NCBI GenBank assembly: GCA_035551615.1
Contig: DASZNC010000170.1
Coordinates: 1 to 64,000 of the forward strand
Direction: 5' to 3'
DNA length: 64,000 nucleotides
From: JAKCDU01 sp035551615
GTDB lineage: Bacteria; Actinomycetota; Acidimicrobiia; Acidimicrobiales; Palsa-688
Positions 41,901-51,033 of the stretch are shown here, piece by piece; within the stretch, counting starts at the first letter, position 1; every line of letters begins with the position of its first letter. A program made the position numbers and the translations under genes. Below the pieces are notes generated by a model that saw only the letters and a program-made list of their open reading frames with translations, made no database searches and was not told the origin of the DNA.

Positions 41901-43084
41901 GATACCGACGCCTCGCTCCCGCCGCCGTCGCCGGCGTGGTCACCTTCTGGGCGATCGCCGGACCGACCACCGCGGCCCAGGCCAGCGTCGGTCTCGCCGC
42001 AGGGGCCGCGTGTCCGGCTCGTACGCTCAACGTGACCTGCTCGCCCGGACCTACCGTCGGCAGCCTCCCGTGCCAGCCGGAGCGGTTCCCCCAGGCCGGC
42101 GCGGCGCGCAGTGCCGACTCGCAGAGCTATGAGATCCCATTCACGGCCACCCTGGGCCCTGACCCGGAGCCGGCCACCGCGTCGAGCGGCCTGCCCAGCG
42201 CCGATCCGCAAGGCGGTTGGCTGGAGATCGTCGGCAAGAGCAGGCTGGTCGCCGGCGCCACCGTGACCGTCACCCTGGGCGGACCGGTCGTCAATCAGAA
42301 GGGCACGGTCTACGCCCAGGGATGCGGGCTCACCAACCTGCCCAGCGAGGTCGGTGGCATCGGTGCTGACACCTACCAGCCCACCGGTAGCGGCGGGAAG
42401 GTCAATCCCAATTTCATCTTCGCTCCGAAAACGCCCGTGTCACTCGGCCTGTCGCCGGCCGGGATACCGCTGCCCATCGCCAGTCCCATCGTCGCCTACG
42501 GATCCTCCGATGGATTCCTCAACGCCAGCATCCAGCGCACCCCGGCCGCCAACGGGGGCCTGAACGTCGATTTCTACGCCTCGGCCAAATCCACCACCGA
42601 CCTGGCCGATGTACTGGCCGACCTGGGCAGCAGTCTGTCCGGCCAGGACTGCACGGTTGCCATCGGCAGCCTGGCCGACGCCGGCCTGCCGGCGGCCGAC
42701 TTTCCGAAGACCGGCTTGACGACCAAACAGGCGACGACCCAGGTGCATCTCAGCACGCTCGGATCCGTGCCGGATCCGACGGTGCCCACGCTGGCCGACA
42801 AAGGGCAGCCGGTGACCGGTCCGATCGCCCCCAAGGGCGGCGTGGCCCAGGATTCGGCGACCCTGGTCGCCGGCAGTGCGCAGGTCCCCGGCCTGCCCGT
42901 CGGGGGTACGGTCTTCCCGGTCGGCGCCATCCAGCCGGACATGACCCCGAGCCCCGGCTTTCCGTCCTACGGGGGCTGTTCGGCCTCGAACGCGACCCTG
43001 CTCAATGAACTGATCGGGCTGCCCAACATGACGGACAACTACTTCTACGCACCAGGGACCTTTGCCGTCTTCACCTCTTCGTAG
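41897..43084 (+). CDS. Secreted Cys-containing protein 2 of the mce locus
   Basis: This 395-residue secreted protein of unknown family has a signal peptide (LAPAAVAGVVTFWAIAGPTT, cleavage near AQA) and seven Cys in the mature part. It repeats blocks of the upstream protein: SQSYEIPFTATLGP, RTPAANGGLNVDFYASA, DCTVAIGSLADAGLPAADFP, GQPVTGPIAPKGG and GCSASNATLLNELIGLPN. It is longer by an inserted beta-rich region near residues 60-150. ATG 41897 overlaps the previous stop as ATGA; ATG 41885 is possible. Both proteins would sit outside the membrane, possibly forming a heteromeric disulfide-stabilised unit. Confidence 0.75.
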   Translation: MRYRRLAPAAVAGVVTFWAIAGPTTAAQASVGLAAGAACPARTLNVTCSPGPTVGSLPCQPERFPQAGAARSADSQSYEIPFTATLGPDPEPATASSGLPSADPQGGWLEIVGKSRLVAGATVTVTLGGPVVNQKGTVYAQGCGLTNLPSEVGGIGADTYQPTGSGGKVNPNFIFAPKTPVSLGLSPAGIPLPIASPIVAYGSSDGFLNASIQRTPAANGGLNVDFYASAKSTTDLADVLADLGSSLSGQDCTVAIGSLADAGLPAADFPKTGLTTKQATTQVHLSTLGSVPDPTVPTLADKGQPVTGPIAPKGGVAQDSATLVAGSAQVPGLPVGGTVFPVGAIQPDMTPSPGFPSYGGCSASNATLLNELIGLPNMTDNYFYAPGTFAVFTSS

Positions 43085-43574
43085 GCGATCGGCGATCCTG
43101 GCCATCGTCATGATGGCGCTCAGCGGGTGCACGTCGGCCCACCGGTCGGCCCGTCCGGCGCCCACCACCTCCCTGCCGGCCGGCACGATCACCGCCGACC
43201 GGTGGGACCCACCGGTCCTCAGCGGGCCCCCCGGCCGGTCCAACTTCTGTGCCGCCCTGGTCGCCATCTACCGCCACGAGGGCGAATTGGGCCACGTCAT
43301 CTCCCACCCGGTGGCCACCGACATCATCGACGACTACGTCGCCTATGCCCCGACGCTGATCTCACAGGCTCCGACCCAGATCAGAACGACGGTCGCCGAG
43401 TACATCCAAGCGGTCGCCGGTTACCTCCACCAGGTCGTCGCCGCCGGGCTCGATCTCAACCGGCTCCAGCCCGGTTCCCTGACCGCCATGTCGAGCGCCG
43501 GCGCGAGCAACGGTTACAAAGTCCTGTCGACCTATTCGCAGACCAACTGCCACTACACGATTGGTGGATCCTGA
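43062..43574 (+). CDS. Small lipoprotein of the mce locus
   Basis: This 170-residue protein has a lipoprotein signal (LRRRSAILAIVMMALSGC, Cys23) and a helical mature part: FCAALVAIYRHEGELGHVIS, IDDYVAYAPTLISQAPTQIR, YIQAVAGYLHQVVAAGLDLN, with two further Cys. No family recognised. The start is TTG 43062, giving 23-bp overlap with the upstream gene; any shorter start would lose the signal. Co-translation with the two secreted proteins suggests they act together at the cell surface. Confidence 0.72.
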   Translation: MPSSPLRRRSAILAIVMMALSGCTSAHRSARPAPTTSLPAGTITADRWDPPVLSGPPGRSNFCAALVAIYRHEGELGHVISHPVATDIIDDYVAYAPTLISQAPTQIRTTVAEYIQAVAGYLHQVVAAGLDLNRLQPGSLTAMSSAGASNGYKVLSTYSQTNCHYTIGGS

Positions 43575-43583
43575 AGGAGAACC

Positions 43584-45224
43584 ATGGCCGATCCGATCTC
43601 TGAAGTGACCAAGCTGCTGAAGCGCCTGCCCGTCGAGGCGCAGGCCATCATGACCATCCTCAACGCCGGGATGGTCGGACCTGAGCGGGCCGACCGGCTG
43701 TACGCCATGTACAAGGTGCTGGACCGTTACGGGCCCATGGGCGCGGCGATCAGCGCGGCCGCCATCCGCAACGGCGACCGTACCGCCATCGTCGACGAGC
43801 GGGGTTCGGTCACCTACAACGAGATGGACCGCCGGTCCAACGCCCTGGCCAATGCCTTCCGGGCCCGAGGGGCGGGCCACGGCGTGGGGGTCGGTGTCCT
43901 GTGCCGCAACCACCGGGGCATGTTCGACGCCAGCTTCGGCGCCATGAAAGCGGGGGCCCGGGTCCTGTACCTGAACACCGACTTCGCCGCCCCGCAGGCC
44001 AAGGAGGTGTGCGCCCGCGAGGGCGTGCAGATGCTCGTCTACGACGAGGAGTTCGCCGACGTCGTCGGCCCGGTCGACACGCCCAGGGGGCGGTTCGTGG
44101 CCTGGTCCGACGGCGACCCCGGAGAACCCACGCTCGAATCGCTGATCGCCACCGGCAACCCGGCGGCGCCGCCGAAGCCGGCCGGCCCGGGCAGCGCCAT
44201 CATCCTGACCAGCGGCACCACCGGCACGCCCAAGGGCGCCAACCGGGGGCAGCCCCGTTCCCTGTCGACGGTGGCCGCCATCCTGTCCAAGATCCCGTTC
44301 CGGGCCCGGGAGGTGACCTACATGGCACCACCCGTCTACCACGCGTGGGGCCTGGGCGTGTCCACCCTCACCCTCGGACTGGGCTCGACGCTGGTCATGC
44401 GCCGGCGCTTCGACCCGGAGGCCACCCTCATCGCACTGGCCGAGCACCGGGCCACCGCCCTGACCGTGGTACCGGTGCTGCTCAACCGCATCCTGGCCCT
44501 GGACCCCGACCGCATCGCCGAGTTCGACCTGTCGGCCCTGCGCATCATCGCCTCCAGCGGCTCCCAGCTCGGCGCCGCCATCGCCACCCGGGCCATGGAC
44601 GCGTTCGGTGACGTGGTCTACAACCTGTACGGCTCGACGGAGGTGGCCTGGGCGACCATCGCCACGCCCGAGGACCTGCGGGCCGCCCCGGCTTCGGCCG
44701 GGCGCCCGCCGCTCGGGACCACCGTGCGCATCCTGGACGACCAGGGCCGGTCGCTCCCCCAGGGTGAGACGGGCCGCATATTCGTCGGCAGCGGCATGGA
44801 GTTCGGCGGCTACACGGGCGGCGGCACCAAGGAGGTCATCGACGGGCTGATGTCGACCGGCGACGTCGGTCACTTCGACGCCGACGGCCGGCTGTTCGTC
44901 GACGGCCGCGATGACGAGATGATCGTGTCGGGCGGCGAGAACGTCTTCCCCCGGGAGGTGGAGGAACTGCTCGGTGCCCACGACGCCGTTCTGGAGGCGG
45001 CCGCCGTCGGCGTCGAGGACGACACCTTCGGCCAGCGGCTGCGGGTCTTCGTCGTCATCCGGGACGGGCATCAACTCGGGGCCGCCGAGGTGAAGGATTA
45101 CGTGAAGGCCAATCTGGCCCGCTACAAGGTGCCGCGCGACGTGGTGTTCCTGGAGCAGCTACCCCGCAACCCTTCCGGCAAAGTGCTCAAACGCGAACTG
45201 GCGCGGATGGAAGCCGGCGAGTAA
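43584..45224 (+). CDS. Acyl-CoA synthetase (FadD-type, AMP-forming)
   Basis: This 546-residue adenylate-forming ligase has the P-loop AIILTSGTTGTPKGANRG, VYNLYGSTEVAWATIA, MSTGDVGHFDADGRLFVDGR and the C-terminal catalytic lysine region LPRNPSGKVLKREL. It should activate fatty acids or steroid side chains as CoA esters. ATG 43584 has AAGGAGA seven bases upstream. Its place in the mce run suggests that imported lipid is activated on arrival, as with FadD enzymes linked to mycobacterial mce loci. Chain-length preference cannot be read. Confidence 0.93.
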   Translation: MADPISEVTKLLKRLPVEAQAIMTILNAGMVGPERADRLYAMYKVLDRYGPMGAAISAAAIRNGDRTAIVDERGSVTYNEMDRRSNALANAFRARGAGHGVGVGVLCRNHRGMFDASFGAMKAGARVLYLNTDFAAPQAKEVCAREGVQMLVYDEEFADVVGPVDTPRGRFVAWSDGDPGEPTLESLIATGNPAAPPKPAGPGSAIILTSGTTGTPKGANRGQPRSLSTVAAILSKIPFRAREVTYMAPPVYHAWGLGVSTLTLGLGSTLVMRRRFDPEATLIALAEHRATALTVVPVLLNRILALDPDRIAEFDLSALRIIASSGSQLGAAIATRAMDAFGDVVYNLYGSTEVAWATIATPEDLRAAPASAGRPPLGTTVRILDDQGRSLPQGETGRIFVGSGMEFGGYTGGGTKEVIDGLMSTGDVGHFDADGRLFVDGRDDEMIVSGGENVFPREVEELLGAHDAVLEAAAVGVEDDTFGQRLRVFVVIRDGHQLGAAEVKDYVKANLARYKVPRDVVFLEQLPRNPSGKVLKRELARMEAGE

Positions 45225-45234
45225 CCATCGCGGG

Positions 45235-46671
45235 ATGATCCCCCGCACCGGCGGCGACTTCGGCACGACGGGTACGCGCAGCTGGTTCCGAGGTCCCTAC
45301 GCCGGCGGGCCTCCCGCCGAGGACCTCGAGGTCGACGTACCCCCCATCGGTTCGTTCGGAGTGCGCGAGCTGGCCCGGATGGTCACGGTGTATCTCACCC
45401 TCACCCTCTCCCTGGCCCGGGCCATGGCCGGATGGGTGCTGCGCCGCCGGGGCCGCTCAGCCTTCGCCGCCGCATCGGAGGGAGCGATCAACGGCTTCCT
45501 GCTGCTCGGTCCGACCTACGTCAAGCTGGGCCAGATCATCGCGTCCTCCCCCGGGCTCTTCCCCGAACCGCTCGCCAAGGCGGCGGAGCGTTGCCTGGAC
45601 GAGGTCCCGCCCTTTGACGGAGCGACGGCGCGGGAAATGATCCGTGCCGATCTGGGCCAGGCGCCCAACGCCATCTTCAAGAGCTTCGACGAGTCCCCAC
45701 TGTCGGCCGCGTCGATCGGCCAGGTGCATGCCTGCGTCCTGCCCGACGGGCGGGAGGCGGTCATCAAGCTGCAGCGCCCCAACATCCGCCGCCGCATGAC
45801 CACGGACCTGCGCATCGCCTTCCGGCTGGCCAAGACGCTCGAACACTTCTTCTCGTTCGCCCGCAACGCCGCCGTCGTCGCCCTGATCGAGGACCTGCAC
45901 GCCGTCACCTACCAGGAACTGAACCCGGCCCTCGAGGCGTGGCGGCAGGACCGCTTCCGGGAGAAGCTGTGGGCGTTCGGCGACAACAAGTTCATCACCA
46001 CGCCTGAGATCTACTGGGACTACTGCGGCCCGCACATGATCTGCATGGAGCGCATGACCGGCATCCCGATGGACGAGTTCGACGCCATCCGGGAGAAGGG
46101 CCTCGACGGTGAGTTGATCATCCGCCGGGGGGCCAAGACGTGGCTGGAGGCGGTCGTGGTGCACGGGCCGTTCCACGGCGACATGCACGCCGGCAACCTG
46201 TGGGTGCTCGACGACGGCCGGGCCAGCTACCTCGACTTCGGCATAATGGGTGAGGTCCCGGACGAGTTCAAATCCCTCATCCGGGACCTCTTCTACACGT
46301 TCGTGTTCGACCAGAAGTTCGCCCGCATCGCCCGGGCCTACAAGAACCTGGGCATCATGAACGACGAGATGGGCACCGACGAGGAGGTCGGCATGCGCAT
46401 CCAGATGGTCGTGGCCCCCATGCTCGGCAAATCGTCGAGCCTCAGCCTGGGCGACTTCATCATGTCCTCGCTCGACATGATGAAGCAGTTCGGTCTGACC
46501 GCCCCCAAGGAGATGGTCCTGTTCTCCAAGCAGATGCTGTACATGGAGCGTTACATCAAGGGACTGGCCCCCGACTGGCAGTTCGGCGGCGACCCCTATC
46601 TGCTGAAGAACATCTTCCCCGCAGAGGCAGCGGCCAAGGCGGCCGAGGTGGGCATGGTGTTCCCCGAATGA
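45235..46671 (+). CDS. ABC1/UbiB/AarF-family atypical kinase
   Basis: This 478-residue protein belongs to the ABC1/UbiB kinase-like family: TYVKLGQIIASSPGLFPEPL (KxGQ motif), LSAASIGQVHACVLPDGREA (the Ala-rich loop replacing the glycine loop), AVIKLQRPNI with the ATP Lys, VHGPFHGDMHAGNLWVLDDG (catalytic loop) and YLDFGIMGEVPDEF (the DFG site). Family members support lipid or quinone metabolism at membranes. Actinobacterial copies often sit near acyl-CoA synthetases. ATG or ATT choice: ATG 45235 is clear. It overlaps lprG as ATGA. Confidence 0.92.
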   Translation: MIPRTGGDFGTTGTRSWFRGPYAGGPPAEDLEVDVPPIGSFGVRELARMVTVYLTLTLSLARAMAGWVLRRRGRSAFAAASEGAINGFLLLGPTYVKLGQIIASSPGLFPEPLAKAAERCLDEVPPFDGATAREMIRADLGQAPNAIFKSFDESPLSAASIGQVHACVLPDGREAVIKLQRPNIRRRMTTDLRIAFRLAKTLEHFFSFARNAAVVALIEDLHAVTYQELNPALEAWRQDRFREKLWAFGDNKFITTPEIYWDYCGPHMICMERMTGIPMDEFDAIREKGLDGELIIRRGAKTWLEAVVVHGPFHGDMHAGNLWVLDDGRASYLDFGIMGEVPDEFKSLIRDLFYTFVFDQKFARIARAYKNLGIMNDEMGTDEEVGMRIQMVVAPMLGKSSSLSLGDFIMSSLDMMKQFGLTAPKEMVLFSKQMLYMERYIKGLAPDWQFGGDPYLLKNIFPAEAAAKAAEVGMVFPE

Positions 46672-47360
46672 AGCGGGCCGCCGCCGTCCTCACCGGGCTG
46701 GTCCTGCTGGCCGGATGCTCGTCGTCCAAGCCCTCGCCCAGAGCCGACCAGAGCCCGGCCACACTGCTCCAGAAAGCCCGGCAGACCGCCGACGCGGCCA
46801 ACGCCGTCCATTTCGTCATCAGCAGCAGCAACGTGTCCCTGAGCACGACCAACCTGATCAACGGGCAGGGCGACTTGGCCCGGCCCAGCTCTCTGCAGGG
46901 TTCGTTCAACGTCGCCGTCAGCGGGTTCACCGCCAAGGTGAAAGTGGTGGCCGTGGGGGACACCTTCGAGGCCGAGCTGCCCTTCGCCAGCCAGTACAAG
47001 AAGACCGACCCGTCGGAGTTCGGCCTGACCAACCCGGCGGAGCTGCTCGATCCGGCCAACGGCCTGGTCAAGCTGCTGGTCATCGCCCAGAACCCGCAGG
47101 CGGGACCCGCTCAACGGCTCAACGGCGAGCTGCTCGACACCGTCACCTACAGCGTGCCCGGGTCGTCGATCCCGGTGCTGCCCGACGAGAACCCGTCCGT
47201 GCCGGTCAAGCTGACCGTCGGGATCGACCCGTCGACCCACCAGCTGCGCACCGTGACCATGGTCGGACCGTTGACCAGCGCCAAATCGAATTGCACGTAT
47301 GTGGTGACGCTGACCGACTACAACGAACACGTGTCCATAACGCTGCCCACAGGCTCCTGA
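46668..47360 (+). CDS. lprG: LprG/LppX-family lipid-binding lipoprotein
   Basis: This 230-residue lipoprotein has signal AAAVLTGLVLLAGC (Cys17) and an LppX_LprAFG domain. Its SEFGLTNPAELLDPANGLVK matches the part of mycobacterial LprG that borders the lipid cavity, and LQGSFNVAVSGFTAKVKVVA forms the beta-sheet half. In Mycobacterium, LprG works with the neighbouring MFS exporter P55 (Rv1411c-Rv1410c) to move triacylglycerides and lipoglycans to the outer layers. The same gene pair occurs here. ATG 46668 overlaps the kinase stop; the stop overlaps a CTG that seems to start the MFS gene. Confidence 0.88.
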   Translation: MKRAAAVLTGLVLLAGCSSSKPSPRADQSPATLLQKARQTADAANAVHFVISSSNVSLSTTNLINGQGDLARPSSLQGSFNVAVSGFTAKVKVVAVGDTFEAELPFASQYKKTDPSEFGLTNPAELLDPANGLVKLLVIAQNPQAGPAQRLNGELLDTVTYSVPGSSIPVLPDENPSVPVKLTVGIDPSTHQLRTVTMVGPLTSAKSNCTYVVTLTDYNEHVSITLPTGS

Positions 47361-49122
47361 CCGTTCCGGTCGTAACCCGAACCGACCGGAGCCGGCTGGC
47401 TCTGGCCGCCGTCGGCGTCCTCCTGGCCGCCGCTGACACCTATGTCGTGGTGGTGGTCCTGCCCAACATCATGGTGGGCGTCAACCTGGGCCTGGACCGG
47501 CTGCAGCGGGCCACTCCGATCATCAGCGGCTTCCTGCTCGGCTACACCGCGGTGCTGCCCCTGATCGGCCGCATCGCCGATCTGGCCGGCACGGCCCGCA
47601 CCTTCACCGCCTGCCTGGTCGCCTTCGGGACCGGATCGGTGCTCACCGCCACCGCCCACTCCCTCCCGGTCGTCGTGCTGGGCCGGGCCGTCCAGGGGCT
47701 CGGCGGCGGCGGCCTGGTGCCGGTCACGCTGGCCATGGTGGCCGCCGGGTGGCCGCCCGACGCCCGGGGCACACCCCTCGGAATCGTCGGGGCCCTGCAG
47801 GAGCTGGGCAGTGTCGTCGGGCCTCTCTACGGGGCGGCCGTCGTCGCCGTCGCGTCCTGGCGGGCCATCTTCTGGATCAACATCCCGGTCGTCGTCGTGC
47901 TGGGCGCCGGCTTCGTCGTGGCCGCCGGTCGGAGGGCCCCCCGCCGCAGCGACCCCGGTCGGATGGACCTGGTCGGGCCGGTCCTGGCACTCGTGGGGGG
48001 CGTCGTCCTGATGGTCGGGCTGGACGCCCCCCGGAGCCTGGCCACCAGCCCGACGTGGGGGCAGTGGTACAACCCCGAACTCGGCGGTCAATGGGGCGTG
48101 TTCACCACCCCTGTGGTGCTCGTCGGTATCGGCCTCCTGGTGGCCGCGGTGGTCTGGGAGGTCGCCGCACCGGCCATCGGGTTCCGGGCTGCGTGGCCGC
48201 TCGCCGGTGCCCCCGCTCTGCTCCGCCGGTCCGACCTGCCCGGGGCCGCCCTTCTGGCCGGCGTACTCGCCTGCATCGTCATCACGTTCTCGACCGCCGA
48301 CCCGAGCACGGAGGTGGTGGCCTCGAGCGCGCCGATCGTGGTGCCGCTGGCCGTGGCGCTGGCCGCCGCCTTCTGGTGGCGCCAACGGCGGGCCGCCCAC
48401 CCGCTTCTGGAGCCGGGGGCGTTCCGGGCCCGGCCGGCGTGGGGATCGATGCTCGTCAACCTGTCACTCGGGGGAGCCCTGATGTCGGCGCTGATCGACG
48501 TGCCCCTCTTCGCCCGCTCCACCATCGACCCCGCCTCGGAAACGGCCGCCGCCCTGGTGCTCCTGCGTTTCCTGGTAGCCGTGCCGGTGGGAGCCGTGAT
48601 CGGGGGAATGCTGTGCCGGAACCGGGCCCGGGCCGCGTTCGTGGCCGGCACCGGCATGGCCATCTCGGCGGTCGCCTTCATCGGCATGACCTCGTGGTCC
48701 GCCAACTCCCTCAACGGGGCGGCCAGCTGGATCGAACTGATCGCGTGCGGCCTGGGCTTCGGGGTGGCGGTGGCGCCGGTCAACGTGGCCGTGCTCGGCG
48801 CCGTGGCCGAGCGCCACCACGCCCTGGCCAGCGCGCTGGCGGTGGTGGCCCGCACGGTGGGCATGTTGGCCGGGCTGTCCGCGCTCACCGCCATCGCCCT
48901 GCACCGCTTCTACGGCGAGGTGGCCAAGGCCAACCCGTTGGCGCTGTGCCCGGACAACCCGCTCCACTGCCCGGCGTCGGACGCCATCCAGAACGCCGCC
49001 ATCCTGCGCGAGCTGCACACCATCTTCGGCGGTGCTGCGGTTTGTGCCGTGATCGCTTCGGTCCTGGCCTTCGGGCTCCTACGGGCCACCCGGGCGACGG
49101 TCCAGGAACCGGCGGCAGCGAC

Positions 49123-49129
<7 letters not shown>
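47357..49129 (+). CDS. P55-type MFS transporter
   Basis: This MFS protein of about 590 residues has 14 predicted membrane helices, a DHA2-type architecture: LALAAVGVLLAAADTYVVVV, PIISGFLLGYTAVLPLIGRI with motif A (GRIADLAGTARTF), AVQGLGGGGLVPVTLAMVA (motif C-like) and later helices. Its position after lprG identifies it as the P55 (Rv1410c) counterpart, an exporter of lipids. No ATG, GTG or TTG lies upstream of helix 1 in this frame. CTG 47357 overlaps the lprG stop as CTGA and is the most plausible start. It ends just before a GGC repeat tract. Last gene of the mce run. Confidence 0.85.
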
Positions 49130-49188
<59 letters not shown>

Positions 49189-49214
49189 GGGCTGCGGCAG
49201 GGTCGATGGTGTGG

Positions 49215-50405
49215 TCATGGCGTAGCCCCCCTCGGCTCGAACCCGAGCCGGAACGACCGGACGGCACCGGCGAATATGTTGGGCTCGATGTCGGGCAGCT
49301 CGACGACCTCCAGCGACTTGAGCTGACGGGTGAGCTGACCCAGCAGGAGGCGTAGCTGCAACCGGGCCAGGGACGAGCCGAGACAGAAGTGGGTGCCGAA
49401 CCCGAAGGCCACGTGCGGGTTAGGGGACCGGCGGATGTCGAAGGTGTACGGGTCCTTGAACACCCGCTCGTCGCGGTTGGCCGACGGGTAGAGCAGGATC
49501 AGCCTCTGACCGGCGTCCACGTCGTGGCCGCCGACCGACGCCGGCGCCAGGGCGGTGCGGAAGAAGTTGTTGAGAGGGGTGACCCACCGCACCATCTCCT
49601 CCACCGCGCCCGGGATGAGATCGGGGTCGGCGCCCATCGCCTCCCAGTCCTCGGGATGACCGGCCAGCTCGGCCAGGCCCCGGGCGATCACCGTCCGGGT
49701 CGTCTCCGCGCCACCGGAGATGAACAGGCCGGTCTCCTGGACCAGTGTTTCCGGACCGACCGGGCAGCCGTTCAGTTCGGCGGTGGCCCAGACCGATACC
49801 AGGTCGTCGGCCGGTGCCTCCCTCCGGGCGTCGGCGATCGGTCCGATGACCTGGCTGAACTCCATGATGGCGGCCATGAACTCGGCCATCACCGCAGGCT
49901 CGTGGGGTACCCGGTCGATGCGCATCAGCCGCTCGGACCAGCTCCTCACCGATGGGGCGTCATCGGGGCCGAAGCCGATGATGTGGGCCGCCAATCGTGA
50001 GGACAAAGGAGCGGCCAGGTCGTCGACCACGTCCATTTCGCCGCGATCGCGAACTGCAGCTATCAGTTCGGCGATGTTGGACTCGATGAACGGAATCAGG
50101 CGGCGGACGGCGCGGGGCGTGAACATACGGGAGACCAGGGACCGCTGGGCCGCGTGGTCGGGATCGTCGAGGGCGATCATGTCCCGCTCCAACCCGGGTG
50201 GCTGTACGACCGATCGGTAGCCGCCGTCGCTCGAGAACAGGTCGGCCCGCTTCTCGACGGCGATGATCTCCTCGTGGCCGAGCACGGCCACCAGGTCGTT
50301 GGCCCGGTCCTTCCAGACCGGCCCGTCGACCCGCAGCTGCCGTAACGCCGCGTGCATGGCATCGATGTCGGCGTAGAACTGCGGGTCGAGCAGGTTCGGT
50401 GTCAT
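49215..50405 (-). CDS. Cytochrome P450
   Basis: This 396-residue P450 has the I-helix motif LFISGGAETTRTVIARGL, the ExxR pair in EEMVRWVTPLNNFFRTA and the heme loop FGFGTHFCLGSSLARLQLRL with axial Cys341. It is a soluble, bacterial-type monooxygenase, resembling actinobacterial P450s for sterol side chains or terpenoids. ATG 50405 overlaps the stop of a short CTG-initiated micro-ORF coming from the SCP2-domain gene upstream. Nearness to mce, SCP2 and CoA-transferase genes suggests oxidation of an imported lipid. No ferredoxin or reductase gene is adjacent. Confidence 0.93.
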   Translation of the reverse strand: MTPNLLDPQFYADIDAMHAALRQLRVDGPVWKDRANDLVAVLGHEEIIAVEKRADLFSSDGGYRSVVQPPGLERDMIALDDPDHAAQRSLVSRMFTPRAVRRLIPFIESNIAELIAAVRDRGEMDVVDDLAAPLSSRLAAHIIGFGPDDAPSVRSWSERLMRIDRVPHEPAVMAEFMAAIMEFSQVIGPIADARREAPADDLVSVWATAELNGCPVGPETLVQETGLFISGGAETTRTVIARGLAELAGHPEDWEAMGADPDLIPGAVEEMVRWVTPLNNFFRTALAPASVGGHDVDAGQRLILLYPSANRDERVFKDPYTFDIRRSPNPHVAFGFGTHFCLGSSLARLQLRLLLGQLTRQLKSLEVVELPDIEPNIFAGAVRSFRLGFEPRGATP

Positions 50406-50434
50406 CGGTCGAGGGTCGGCGCGCCGGACGTCAG
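50402..50434 (-). other. Bridging micro-ORF with CTG start, 10 codons, between SCP2 and P450 genes
   Basis: CTG at 50434 overlaps the SCP2-gene stop as CTGA. Ten codons (MTSGAPTLDR) end at TGA 50404-50402, overlapping the P450 ATG as ATGA. CTG is a rare start, so this example depends on it being used. Confidence 0.35.
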
Positions 50435-50832
50435 TCGTCGGAGGTCAGCTCGCGCAGCTTGGTCTGCAGCGCCTGCTGGTCGGGGGTGGGGGCGGCGCCG
50501 GGGCTCATGCCGCCGCCCATGGCCATGAGCTTGGTCATGTCCCCTTCGACCTTGATCTGGCCGCTCATGAACGCCTGCATGGCCGCCGCCTGGTCACCCT
50601 TGATGAACATCGACTTGGCCACCGTGTAGGGAACGGTCAGCTTGGTCGGGCAGTCCTCGAGCAGCCCGGTGGCGAAGGCGCCGTTGGCCACGTGCAGGCT
50701 CTTGTCACCTTCGGGACCGCCGGTCACGACCATGTTGATCTGGACAGTGTCGGGCATCATGCCCTGGCCGGCATCGGCGGCCAGCTTCTGGACTTCCTCG
50801 AGCCACTGGTCCGACAGGAACGGGTACGGCAT
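50431..50832 (-). CDS. SCP2 sterol-carrier-domain protein
   Basis: This 133-residue protein has one SCP2 domain: VQKLAADAGQGMMPDTVQIN, LTVPYTVAKSMFIKGDQAAA and the C-terminal AFMSGQIKVEGDMTKLMAMG, the classic IKVxGD-x(3)L motif. The tail is Pro/Gln-rich. SCP2 domains bind lipid acyl-CoA or sterols in a hydrophobic tunnel. It probably delivers substrate to the P450 encoded next. Two inverted repeats lie upstream (50889-50971) and may be regulatory. ATG 50832 is the only plausible start. Confidence 0.87.
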   Translation of the reverse strand: MPYPFLSDQWLEEVQKLAADAGQGMMPDTVQINMVVTGGPEGDKSLHVANGAFATGLLEDCPTKLTVPYTVAKSMFIKGDQAAAMQAFMSGQIKVEGDMTKLMAMGGGMSPGAAPTPDQQALQTKLRELTSDD

Positions 50833-50888
50833 CGGGTCAACTACCTCCCTCGGGTACCGGGCCGGATGCCCGGTGCCAGGGACAGGAT

Positions 50889-50926
50889 AGTAGCAAGATT
50901 ATGGTGCTTGGCCCAGTATTGCTACT
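50889..50926. repeat. Inverted repeat upstream of the SCP2 gene
   Basis: AGTAGCAA (50889-50896) and TTGCTACT (50919-50926) are exact reverse complements, 22 bp apart. The sequence is AT-richer than its surroundings, as expected for a promoter or operator region of the SCP2-P450 operon. Confidence 0.5.
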
Positions 50927-50948
50927 GTTTTCGCGTGGATGGGAGCTA

Positions 50949-50971
50949 GTTCGTCAAACTTTCTGACGAAC
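50949..50971. promoter_or_regulatory. 8-bp-arm palindrome in the SCP2/CoA-transferase intergenic region
   Basis: GTTCGTCA (50949-50956) and TGACGAAC (50964-50971) are perfect reverse complements around AACTTTC. The 23-bp size suits a TetR-type dimer. It is not a LexA box and not the usual KstR motif. The repressor is unknown. Confidence 0.5.
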
Positions 50972-51033
50972 ATCGCTCTAGCCGGCTAGAACTGATTGGC
51001 CCGGCCCCCCACCCTTCGGTGACCAGGTCGAAG

